From positions 16,894 through 52,531 of the forward strand of contig JACVRA010000027.1 of NCBI GenBank assembly GCA_019828545.1: a stretch of 35,638 bases of DNA. Direction: 5' to 3'. This document shows positions 1 to 9,301 of this stretch, one piece after another. The stretch comes from Paracamarosporium sp. OC-R06-R3 (Eukaryota; Ascomycota; Dothideomycetes; Pleosporales; Didymosphaeriaceae). Under the pieces are notes generated by a model that searched no databases, was not told the origin of the DNA, and was given only the letters and a program-made list of their open reading frames with translations. How positions within the stretch are numbered: the first letter of the stretch is position 1; each line of letters begins with the position of its first letter. The position numbers and the translations under genes are program-made.

Positions 1-49
1 TAAGGTATAGGTATTAAACTAGTATATAAAGTTTATAAGACTAAGTAAA

Positions 50-510
50 AAGCTTAATTAGAAATTCCTAGAACTAGGTATAATTAAAGAATATATTAGT
101 TTACTACTAATAGCTTATAAAGTAGACCTACTTAAGTTAGGTAAAGTATATTTAGTATTTTACCCCTTCTTATTAGAGCCATATAGACCTTATAGGTCCC
201 CCTTATACTTATAGGAGCCTATTACTAACACCCTACGCCAGTTGGGTAACGACGTGTACGAAATAGACTTTATAGTTAATAGGTAATAAAGAGACTTTAA
301 AGAATAGGAATACCTTATTAAATAGACTAGCTATAACGTTAGTAAGAACTTATAAGAGATAGGGGCATTTATTAACAGCAACGCTCTAAAGGAGTATTAA
401 AAAAAATTAAAGATATCTTTTAAAAGATTAACTATTAAAATCTCTATATAAAAGCATAAAGGCCGTAGATGACCTTTAAAGAAAAGAAAGGCAAATCTTA
501 ATATTTAAAA
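50..510 (+). pseudogene. pol: Integrase C-terminus plus chromodomain of element F (partial, RIP-mutated)
   Basis: One plus-strand frame (codons starting at positions equal to 2 modulo 3) can be followed from about 50 to 510. It contains an integrase-tail signature read as YPFLLEPYRPYRSP at about 146-187, then a chromodomain at about 296-397 whose core reads EYLIK-stop-TSYNVSKN, matching the usual YLIKWxGY...NTWEP pattern with W and Q codons turned into stops. After it comes a basic tail at about 455-496 (KGR, then PLKKRKAN) that resembles an AT-hook or nuclear-localisation tail. In a chromovirus these parts tether the integration complex to heterochromatin marks. The 5' end is cut off by the window. 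Nearly all stops are TAG or TAA at positions expected to be CAG, CAA or TGG, which is the RIP signature. Confidence 0.85.
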
Positions 511-2860
511 TTAACTATTAGGGATTACTAGAGCTTACTAGGACCTATTAGACTATAATAGACTTAAGAACCTAATACTTAAGTTTTTTAAAATCTATTA
601 GAACCTATTAAATATAGCTATTTATCCTTTTATTCTATATTTCTTTATATATCTTCTATAAGGAGTTTAGTAAAGGTTAGCTTTAAAAAGTAGAGTATTT
701 TAATAGAAAATAGGCTAACAAAATTTCTTAAGTTAAAAATTAAAATTAACTACTAAGGAAGAAAGAAATATTTATAAAATAAAGTCTATTTAGTAAAGAG
801 TTTATATAGGGTAGTACCTATTTAGTCCTATTAGAGCTAAACGGCGCCTAATAGCCTCTATTAAAAGCTAATAGCTAAAAGAAATATTTAAAATACTTAA
901 TAAGAGTAGGATATTACCTAGGGGTATTATAACTAATTTTAAAAACTATAAAATGCTAGAAAATCTCCCTCTATAACTAAATCCTACTAAAAATGTAGTT
1001 AATAGGGCCTATTAGCGCCTATTAGCGCCAGATAGCGCTGAAGGGCCCCTGGGGGTACCTAAGAAATACTTATCTACTATATTTTATTAAGAGCGTTTTA
1101 GGTAGCCTTCTAACTCTTATAGTTATAGGTCTACTCCTCTAGGATCTACGTAAAGGGTATAATGTATTATATATTATAATAGACTTTAGTACGTTAGTTT
1201 AACTCCTTTAGAAGCCGGTTAGTAATTACCTTATAGGTATTACCCTTTCTATTCTCCTAGAGTTCTACTATAAGATTCTTGGTAGGTATGGCTATTAAGG
1301 TATTATAGAGCTTATCCTTTTAACCTTAAATACGGAGCTTCTCCTAAGTATAGGTAGACTAAACTAAAGTATTAATAGGGGTTATAATAGGACTAGGCCT
1401 AGTACAGCTCTCCTTTTTAAGGTTAGTTAACTTATTTTAGTACTTAAGACTAGATATTTATGCCAGTTAGTACCTATTAGGCTTTAGTTGGCCCCTATAG
1501 GCCAATTTAGGCCTTCTTACCTTTTAAGGTAATATATTTAAACCTAGAGTAGTATATTAGTTTTAAATTGTCTTTATATACTACTATTTATTATTATTAT
1601 ATTTACGGGAGCGCTCTACTATACTAGATTAAGTATAATAAGTATAGAGGTTTAGCTAGCTACTATATAACTAGTAATACTTACTATAGCTATTCTTATA
1701 AGTAGCTTAATAGGCCTTCTTTTTAAGAATACCTATTAAGTTAGTAAGAAGTTTATTAGTATATAAGATAATATTTAATACCTTTTAATAGGACTTATTA
1801 ATCCCTAAGTTGCCTAAAAGGGTTTAAATATGGCTAGTTTAACTTTTATATACCTTACACTCTACTATAGTCTTATTCTCTAGAGTAGGCTTAAGAATAA
1901 AAGTTATAGTATTATAGGTAGTACTACTAATATCTTAGAGGTATTAAATATCTTTTAGAGGAAACTAGAGTATATTAGGACCTAATAGAGCCTAGTAGTA
2001 CTAAATAAGGCTAAATAGCCACCTTTAAATATATACTCTCTATAAGGGGATACTTATTATATAGTAGGCCTTTTTAGTTACCTAATATTAGTAATATTAT
2101 AAGTAGATCTTATTACCTACCTTATTAGAAATCTAAAAAGGAATTTAGTTAATACCTTTAGTTAAAAACTTATAGTAGCCAACCTTTAGCTTACCCTTAA
2201 ATATAACTAAGATATATTTAATATAGTATAAGTTAAAAGTAACTAACTTATTATTTATATAATATATATTGCACTAGGTAAGGGTTAACATTACCAATTA
2301 GAGACTAATAGGGACTAATAGAGCTAGATAGAGTTAATAGTAGACTAATAGAAAAAAGTTATTATTACTTATAACTATTAGCATTAGTTAAGTCCCTATA
2401 GGCCTATATAGCTCTAAGGATACTTATATTAGTAAAAGTAAATATATAATAGCTAAGATAAGGGGTTAGTAGTATAGAAGTCTAAAGAAGTAAAGTCTCT
2501 ATACTAAAAAGTTAGTATATACTAATATATAATAGTTAATTAGCTATACTACTTACTAAGTTACTTAATTAAAGAGACCCGAAGAGAATAAGAAAGTTAA
2601 GTATAAAGTACCTAAAATATAGGCTAAGGCCTATATACGCTAGCGCTAGGCCTATGTATATTAATACTAGGCGGTATTGGTTACATACTAGACTAGCCTA
2701 ACACGTAACTAACCCTAGGTAAGAGGTGCTAATATAGGTTAAATAAGGGTTACATTTAGTTTAGCTAGGCCCAACCTAGACTTATTAGGACTTAATATTC
2801 CCAAGTACCTAATATTATAGTAGGATATATATGCCTAAGTAGTCTTGAGGCAAGTCCACC
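511..2860. other. Unassigned 2.35-kb stretch of element F
   Basis: No protein family could be recognised on either strand. The stretch is richer in G and C than most of the window, especially at 840-1075, 1440-1520 and 2620-2860. It has many short palindromes and near-repeats built from CCTATTAG/CTAATAGG, and three tandem 10-base units at 1008-1037. Some minus-strand frames between about 1400 and 2000 stay open for tens of codons, but they show no motif I can name. It may be a long 3' untranslated region of F, a decayed antisense gene like the one in family A, or an older inserted element. Confidence 0.4.
1008..1037. repeat. Three tandem 10-bp units in a GC-rich island
   Basis: Positions 1008-1017 and 1018-1027 are both CCTATTAGCG and 1028-1037 is CCAGATAGCG. 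The repeat lies in a short GC-rich island (about 1000-1060) that keeps CpA and TpG, unusual here. Confidence 0.8.
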
Positions 2861-2861
2861 T

Positions 2862-2876
2862 ATTAGAGGGGGATAA
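2862..2876 (+). other. Polypurine tract of element F
   Basis: The bases just before the LTR read TTAGAGGGGGATAA, a G-rich purine run of the kind that primes plus-strand DNA synthesis. Its position directly against the LTR shows that the LTR at 2877 is a 3' LTR of a plus-strand element and not a solo copy. Confidence 0.65.
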
Positions 2877-3080
2877 TGTTATATAGGTAGGTAAAGAGTA
2901 CCTATTTTTACCCTATATAGGATATTAGGGCCTATTAGGCCCTAATGGGATACGTTAGGTAATGAGGGGTTATATTATACTAGAGTTAGTAAAAATAGTT
3001 AGCTAGTAATTTATCTATCCTATAATTTATTATTAATTTTCTTAAGTTAAGTCTACATTGCTACTACCTGTAACCTAACA
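2877..3080 (+). repeat. 204-bp 3' LTR of element F
   Basis: The LTR starts TGTTATATAGG and ends CTAACA, so both the TG and CA ends survive. The same 204-bp sequence occurs in reverse orientation at 22144-22347, where a 5-bp target duplication confirms the ends. Shared landmarks are the GAGTACC block, the GGGCCTATTAGGCCC palindrome and the AGTTAGCTAGTAATTT block. The flanks here do not match each other (GATAA left, CTAAG right), as expected for the 3' LTR of a longer element. Confidence 0.85.
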
Positions 3081-3240
3081 CTAAGATAGTAAGACTTTTA
3101 TAAAAGAAACCTTAAAATATTAAAGTAATATAAATATAAATATTAGATTTTTAGGTAATACCTAATTTTACGTCTTCTTTAGCCTATATAGATTAAATGG
3201 CCAAATTAATTCTAATTTAGCTTTAAAATATATAGCTTAA

Positions 3241-4845
3241 TTAATAGCTTAAGTTAAGGTATTTACTTTATTAATTAATTAAAACTCTATAAGCCTAGAT
3301 TTCTTAAAACTAATTAAAGCTTTATTATAAATAAATTAAGCTAGCTTCTAGAAAGAATAAAGTAGCCTACTTAATAAATATTAAATTAAAAATAAATTAC
3401 TATTATATAATAGTTAACTTTATATTTAGTCTAATTTAATATTATATATACATTTTATTTATAAAGTCTATAATTAAAAGTGTTTTATTTATTTTAACTA
3501 TACTAAGATTTATTAGCTACTAGCTTAATAATATTATTAAAAAGAAATAGAGGCTATTTATAAGTAATATATATATAATTATATTTTATATAAGTATACT
3601 TATTTTTAATAAACTTAATTAGTTAGTCTACTATATCTTTTACTTATTTTTAATTAGTCTATATAGTACCTCTATATAAATTTTAAAAATTTTTTAAAGA
3701 ATAAAGCTAGTTATAATTAAATTATAGTTATTATTAATAGATTATTAAAATATATAGTATTTATTTTATACTATAAAAATATAGACGTCTATAGTATAAT
3801 TAAATTATTTATATAATAGATTTATTAATTTAATTATACTCTAAAAACTATTATTTTAAATTATAGTCTATAGTTTATTTTAACGTTTTAATCTAAGTTT
3901 TATAGGATATTAAGTATTAAGGTTAAACTATTAACTACCTATTATAAAGAGACTAATGTCTAAATAGAGATTATAAATAAGTATATTAATTAGTACTTTT
4001 AGTCTTTTATATTTTATTATTAAGATAACTAAAGCTTACTACTACTATTATTTAATAAAACTTAAATAATACTATTTTATTTAGCTATTAGTATATTTCT
4101 ATATAAGATTTTATATAGCTTTAAGCTATAGTAGAGCTGGGATTAAACTAGCCTATTATTAACCTAGCTAAATAATTAAATAAACGTTTAAAATACTTAA
4201 AAGTTAACTTAGTATATATATACTACTTAGTAACTAGTCAAGAATAATATATAAAAAGCTTAAAATTAAATATAATTAATAGTTAATTAATACTATAGGT
4301 TAATTAATTAAAGTATTAGTAATATAGTATACCTTAATACTTAAAATCTAACTATATTATAGCCTAGTTATAAGCTATTAGATAAGTAGAAAGGCCTATT
4401 TAAAGTATTTAAGTAAATAGGCTATACTTATTAATTAAAGCTACTTAAAGGTTTTAAAATATATAACGTATTTACTTTAAATCTACTTTATAAAAATCTA
4501 TAAGACTTATTATTAGAATAAAAAGTATTTAAGCTACTAGTAATACTTATTAATAGTATAAAAGAATAAAAAATAAAAGAAATCTTAGCTAGTAAACTTA
4601 TATATAAAATATTAAAATATTAAGTTAAGTAATTAAAATATAATTTAAATTTTATATAGTATTTAGTTTTAAACTTTATAAAAACTCCTTATAAGCTTAA
4701 AAGCTTTTATAATAGATACTTAAATAAGTTAAGTCTTTTAGTAGCTTTAAATAAATAAATTTATAACTAAGAATATAGTATTAAATAGTTAACTAACTTA
4801 TATAACTCTAATAAACGTAGATAAAAGACTATTTATAAGGTTTAA
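3241..4845 (+). pseudogene. pol: Integrase with chromodomain of element H (RIP-inactivated)
   Basis: A single frame (starts equal to 1 modulo 3) runs about 530 codons with scattered TAG/TAA stops and no frameshift. In order: the HHCC zinc-binding region (about 3490-3610, cysteines now Tyr, read YNYILYKYTYF); the integrase core with YINF at 3673-3684 (first catalytic Asp now Asn at 3679-3681), VIINRLLKYIVFI from 3727 (second Asp now Asn at 3736-3738), and the STAYHPxTDxQxE block at 3931-3969 whose catalytic Glu (GAG, 3967-3969) is kept; the C-terminal YNVFTLNLL segment near 4449; and a chromodomain at 4561-4731 read KIKEILASKLIY, then YLVLNF. In an active element this protein would insert the cDNA and the chromodomain would guide it to chromatin. 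It cannot be functional now. Confidence 0.88.
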
Positions 4846-4847
4846 GT

Positions 4848-4856
4848 AAAAGGAAG
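4848..4856 (+). other. Polypurine tract of element H
   Basis: AAAAGGAAG directly precedes the LTR that starts at 4857. Its place between the chromodomain and the LTR fits the plus-strand primer of a gypsy element. Confidence 0.6.
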
Positions 4857-5173
4857 TATAATAAAATTTAAAATTTAATTTTAATATAGCTTTATTAAGC
4901 TCTACTATAAATTACCTAATCTAGCTAGATTAATATATAATTATTAAAAGCTTAAATAAGTAGGATTTTAATAACGTAGCTTAAGTTTACCTATATAGCT
5001 AGCTTTTAGCTATAGATAGTTTAATAGCTTTTTAATATCCTTTTATATTAGGCCTATAGGCTAGTTAATTAATCTTTAGTTTATCTTTTATTATACACTT
5101 TTATATACCTCTATTTAAAGTATACCTAATATAGACCTTTTAATTATTTATATTAATATAGCTATTTTTTATA
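4857..5173 (+). repeat. 317-bp 3' LTR of element H
   Basis: Starts TATAATAA (from TG) and ends TTTTTATA (from CA). The reverse complement of 22791-23109 (319 bp) has the same ends. The clearest shared core begins TTTTAATAACGTAG at 4969 and includes the CTATATAGC block and the AATAGCTTTTTA block. Confidence 0.75.
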
Positions 5174-6034
5174 CTTTTATTCTATTAGCTTTTTTTAACT
5201 AGTTATATTAAAGTATATTATTTTAAGTTACCTTTAGTATTATATACTATTTTATAGGTTTTTTTTTATAAGGTTTAATTTTTAGCTTAGGGTATTTACT
5301 ACTTTATTAAATATTTTTAGTTAATAATAAATTTTAAAATTAAAGTTTATAAGAAGTTTTATTTATTATATTTATTACTAATTTAATTTCTTAGTTATAG
5401 TAAAACTTATTAAGTTTTAATAATTTATTTAAATTTTAATTTAATATAATATACCTATATACTATACTTCTTATTATTTAAAGGTATTTATTATTATTAG
5501 TAGTTTCTTATTATAAATATTATAATTTAGTTTTACTCTTAAAAACTTATATAAATAGTAAAATACTAGTCTCTATTTTTTATTTTTATATAGTTATAAA
5601 AGAATTACTTTTAGTATATAGTTTAAAGTATTTATTTTTATATATATTCTTTTTTTAAGGTTATATATTTATAATAATAGGTTTATAAAGAATCTAGCTT
5701 TTAATTTTTTATATACTTTTTATATTTTAGGTTTAAAGTCTTTTTATTAATTTTTTTTATAAGTTTTATTATTAGTACTATAATTTTAAAGTAATCTTTA
5801 ATAAACTTTTAATAAAAGTTAGTAAACTTTAAAAAGACTTAAGTATTCTTTACTAACTTAAGTTTCTATTATTTTTATATAGTAGCTACCTTCTTAGAGT
5901 TTATAAATATACCTTTTTTTAAAATTATAAATCCTAGGTACTTAGTTTTAGTAATATAAAATTTATACTTTTTTAAATAAAAGAGTAATCTATACTTTTT
6001 TATTTTTTTAAGTACTTTTTTTATATACTCTTAG
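5174..6034 (-). mobile_element. Element G, segment 1: RNase H to RT part of a family A gypsy copy
   Basis: This segment aligns with element 1 at about 14690-15541 in the same orientation and covers the RNase H domain and the thumb side of reverse transcriptase, on the minus strand. It ends exactly at ACTCTTAG (6027-6034), the target duplication of transposon Z. The sequence homologous to the next part of element 1 restarts at 21098, so this segment and 21098-23266 are one original copy pushed 15 kb apart by Z and X (which itself holds element 1). It is among the most heavily mutated copies in the window. Its left part was cut by element H. Confidence 0.8.
6027..6034. repeat. Left 8-bp target duplication of transposon Z
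   Basis: ACTCTTAG here is repeated exactly at 11830-11837, just outside the other terminal inverted repeat. An 8-bp duplication is the mark of the hAT superfamily. Confidence 0.85.
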
Positions 6035-6050
6035 TAGGCTAGTAAATGGA
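6035..6050 (+). repeat. Left terminal inverted repeat of Z
   Basis: TAGGCTAGTAAATGGA pairs with the complement of 11814-11829, with two differences in 16 bases. The inverted similarity fades into TTAAA-rich subterminal repeats. Confidence 0.8.
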
Positions 6051-6240
6051 TTAAAGTTAAGTTAAAATTAAGTCTTATATAATATAACCTTAACCTTAAC
6101 CTAACCCTAATTTATACTAAATATTTTAGTATAGGTTAAGGTTAGGGTTGGGTTATACGGTTCTTAAGTTAAGTTAAAGTTAATTAAAACTAGTATAGAT
6201 TAAAGTTAAATTAAGATTATATAAACTATAATATATTTAT
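6050..6240 (+). repeat. Left subterminal repeat array of Z, with a telomere-like hairpin
   Basis: Several units resembling GATTAAAGTTAAGTTAAAATTAAG occur at 6050-6075, 6163-6190 and 6198-6225. They are the inverse of the units near the right end (11630-11815). Arrays of transposase-binding motifs just inside the ends are common in hAT elements. Between the units lies a large hairpin at 6084-6156. Confidence 0.65.
6084..6156. repeat. Hairpin with telomere-like arms
   Basis: The left arm (6084-6120) contains TTAACCTTAACCTAACCCTA and the right arm (6126-6156) contains GGTTAAGGTTAGGGTTGGG. The arms pair over about 30 bases with small gaps around a loop of about 5 bases. The right arm resembles degenerate TTAGGG telomere repeats but is only about 20 bases long. 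Confidence 0.75.
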
Positions 6241-7440
6241 AAAAGTTTACTAGTATAGGAATATTAATTTTAACTATATAGGAAAGTAATTATAATAGTA
6301 TAAAGTAGAGATTATTATAGTCTATTATTATAAAATAAGAATATAAAGATTATATATTATTAAATTTAAGCTATATATTATCTTCTCTACTAAAAGTGTC
6401 CTCCTAACTAGGATATTATAATCTAAAATCTAGTAAATCTAAACTTATAATAGTATTATTAAGTAAGATATATATTTTTATTTTAAATAATAATATACTT
6501 AATATAAATAATATTAATATTATAGTCTACTATAGTTAATAAAGAAATTAATAGCTTTATATAAAAAATATACCTTTAAAAAATCTAACTAAGAAAGCTT
6601 TAAAAGACTCTTAAATTACTAAAAGTATAAATTTTTAAAAGTAAATTATTATATTAAAATCCTAATAGACCTTATATATAAGTCTTATAAAGGGTACCTT
6701 TAGAATTAAGAATTTAGTTAACTTTTAATACTTATAAATCTTTTAAAGTATAATAGCTATATTCTATTAATTTAAAACTATAATAATAAACTATAATAAC
6801 TTACTATTAGACTTATATTTATAAGGCTTCTTCTTTATAGTAGTCTTATTCTTTTTTAATATTATTAAATATTTTATAGTAGACTATTTATATATAGTTT
6901 TAAAAGTAAGGTCCTTCTTAAGTATTATACTACTAATTATAACCTTCTTTTACTTAAGTCCTTTTATATATTTTTATCCCTTCTTAAGATAACTTCTTAC
7001 TATTATAGAGGTAGTATAGTATAATTATAAATAAGTTATATTAAATTAAAGTAAAAGTATTATAAACGTTTTAATTAAAAATTATAATTAAGAATAGTAA
7101 TTATAAGTATAATTAAGAGGGTAATATACTACTAATTTATAATTATATTAGTACTAAGGTACTTATTTATACTAATTAGTCTTTTTTAATTCTATTAGTA
7201 TACTTAAACTATACTACTTTTAAACCTTAATACTTTAATACTTTATATAGTAATTATATACCTTTATTATAACCTTTTAGTTCTCCTTATTTATAATAGT
7301 TAAAATTAAGCGTAAGTTACTAAAAGGTCTCCTAGAAATTAGTATACTTAAAGATTTTATATATAAAGAGTTTTTTAAGCTTATAAAATTATTAATTCTA
7401 GTATTTTATTATAATAATTACTAATTTATATAAAACTAAA
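6241..7440. other. Unassigned left interior of Z
   Basis: Very AT-rich sequence with no motif I can recognise on either strand. It would hold the promoter and 5' part of the unidentified frame that is legible from 7441. Confidence 0.5.
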
Positions 7441-8490
7441 TATTTAAATATAATAAAGTTAGTTATTTTCTTTTACTTTATAGCTAAACTAGTTCTAGGA
7501 AAGGTTAACCTACTAATTTTAAGTCTATTTTTAAGGGTATACTTAATATAAGTATATAGGTTATCTAGTAGAGAAATTAAGCTACCTTATATTCTAAAAA
7601 AGAGTAAGTCCTAGAAAAAGTATATACTTTAAACTACTAAGTAAAGTTATAATTTAAAAAGAAGTTATAAAAGAATAATATTAAATATAATATATTATTT
7701 AAGTAAGATAAGGCCTTTATACTTAATAGTTAGTAGGAGAAAGAGGCTAAGAAATAATTTAAGAATTAGTAAAGTAGTTAGTATTATTATAGCTTTTTAT
7801 AATAATTACTTACTTTTAATAACTAAGTAGCTAAAGTCTAAGCTAATTTATATTTATAAGAAATAGGCTAGAATCTAAGATATAATTAATAGTAAAATAT
7901 TTAAAATTATAACTATAAAGAAGTTAATTATAGAGTTAAATTCTATAGAAATAAATAATATAAGTTATAGTACTACTTATATTTAAAGTACTAATAGTAT
8001 ACTAAATAAAATTATATATAAGACTTATTAATAAGAAAAGAAGAAGCTTAATACTTACTCCTTTAAAAATAATTAAAAAAAGGCTAAATATATATAATTT
8101 ATTAAGGACCTTACTCCTAAAGAATTAGTAATAGTATTTATAAAATCTATTTAATAAGTTATTATATTCTTTTATTATATTTATATACTTATTGAATTAA
8201 ATAGACCGTCTAAGCTGGCGCCTCTACTTATAATAAAAGGAAAAGCTATAGACTTAAATAATCTTTATATTAAGTTTAAGAATAAAAATAAATATACTAA
8301 GAAAGATAATAAAAACTTTAAAATTAATATAATATATAAATAAGGTAAAAATAGCTATAATAAAAATATTTTAGCTAGTAATAAAGAGTTAAGTAGTAAG
8401 GAGATAAATAATAAAAAAATAAACTTTAAAAGTTTCTTAGTTAAAATTAGTAGTAATAGTAAGGGTAAGATAAAAAGTAAAAGTAAATAA
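7441..8490 (+). pseudogene. Unidentified second gene of transposon Z, about 350 codons
   Basis: A single plus-strand frame (starts equal to 1 modulo 3) can be followed from about 7441 to a TAA at 8488-8490 with roughly 16 internal stops. Almost all are TAG/TAA where CAG, CAA or TGG would be expected, and there is no frameshift. That pattern suggests a real gene degraded by RIP. The middle is rich in basic and aliphatic residues. A well-preserved block at 8188-8238 reads LIELNRPSKLAPLLIIK. The last 80 codons are packed with Asn, Lys and Ser, for example ASNKELSSKEINNKK near 8370. Because RIP turns Asp to Asn and Glu to Lys, that tail was probably acidic. I do not recognise the family. It lies upstream of the transposase on the same strand and may be an accessory protein or an extension of the transposase. 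Confidence 0.6.
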
Positions 8491-9301
8491 AAGGACTTTT
8501 TTAATTAAAAGACTATATAGGTTTTAGTTTAAGGGTAGTAGAGTAAGCTAAGCCTAATAGTAGTTAATAAAGCTAATTAATATATTAGTTTAATCTAATT
8601 AATATATATATAATCTTACTAATATATACTAATATATACTAATTAATGTATTTTATATTATTATATATACCCTTACTTAGTTACTTTTTAAATTTTAGAT
8701 ATTATATATAGTAGACTTACTCTTTAGTTATAGTTTATACTTTTAAGTATTTAAGGGTTTATTATAGTCTTTTATTATAATATTTAATTTAGTTTTTAAA
8801 TTAGGAGAAGTTTAACCTTTTTATAAACTACTAAAAATCCTTTATTATTTTATAATAAGTATATCCTAGATACTTTAAGGTAATAAATAAATAAGTATTA
8901 ATATTATTAAGTATCCAGCCCTATATACTAGAGATAATAAAAATAAAATAGAGTTATTAGCTATATAGAATATATAATAGTTAAAAATAGAATAGGCTTA
9001 AAATTCTATAATAAATAGTCTATATTAGAACTTAATTATATAATTTAATAATATATAGGGGTAAATTAAAAAGGCTACTAATTATATAAATAGTACCCTA
9101 TATATTTTCTATCTTAACTATAGCCTTACACTTTAATATTCTAAAGTAAAGAGTAGGGAAAGGTAAGAAATTAATATAAAGTATATTATTAACTACTTAA
9201 ATACTTAGTACTATAAAAGTATAATTACTCCTATTTACTTTAATTAAAGTTTAGTAATCTACCCTTAACTATATTATAACTATAATATAAGCCTAACTAC
9301 T
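8491..9301. other. Region between the two Z genes
   Basis: No gene is assigned with confidence. It should contain the transposase promoter and N-terminus. A stretch near 9060-9150 could be a decayed BED-type zinc finger (read ATNYINSTLYIFYLN), but the cysteines are not legible, so this is only a suggestion. Confidence 0.4.

Larger units (their letters stand above)
1..3080 (+). mobile_element. Element F: 3' part of a Ty3/gypsy chromovirus with 3' LTR
   Basis: This is the right-hand part of a plus-strand LTR retrotransposon that starts before the window. It contains the C-terminal integrase region and chromodomain (1 to about 510), a long stretch with no recognised gene (about 511-2860), a polypurine tract just before 2877 and a 204-bp LTR (2877-3080). 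A second LTR of the same length and sequence lies reversed at 22144-22347, which fixes the LTR borders. F keeps more CpA/TpG and a higher GC content than its surroundings, so it is probably a young insertion. It most likely landed in element H, which resumes at about 3081. The bases right of the LTR (CTAAG, 3081-3085) would be one copy of the target duplication; the other lies outside the window. The link between the chromodomain and this LTR, 2.4 kb apart, is inferred. Confidence 0.65.
3241..5173 (+). mobile_element. Element H: 3' half of a second chromovirus family
   Basis: This plus-strand Ty3/gypsy remnant contains the integrase, the chromodomain, a polypurine tract (4848-4856) and a 3' LTR (4857-5173). 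A solo LTR of the same family lies reversed at 22791-23109. H is heavily mutated and very AT-rich. Its 5' half is missing, apparently displaced by element F, which ends at 3080. The stretch 3081-3240 is probably the decayed RNase H/integrase linker of H, but no motif is legible there. To the right, H abuts element G (family A, opposite strand), so H probably inserted into G. The chromodomain type and LTR differ from both F and family A, so at least three gypsy families are present. Confidence 0.75.

Noticed and set aside
1400..2000. Minus-strand open stretches in F that might be a gene
   Set aside because: No motif or family could be recognised, and open stretches of this size occur by chance in such skewed sequence.
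2872..3085. Solo LTR with its own target duplication at 2877-3080
   Set aside because: The flanking 5-mers differ (GATAA and CTAAG) and a polypurine tract adjoins the left side, so a 3' LTR is the better reading.
6084..6156. A true chromosome end or interstitial telomere array
   Set aside because: Only about 20 degenerate bases per arm, in inverted orientation, inside a transposon bounded by target duplications.
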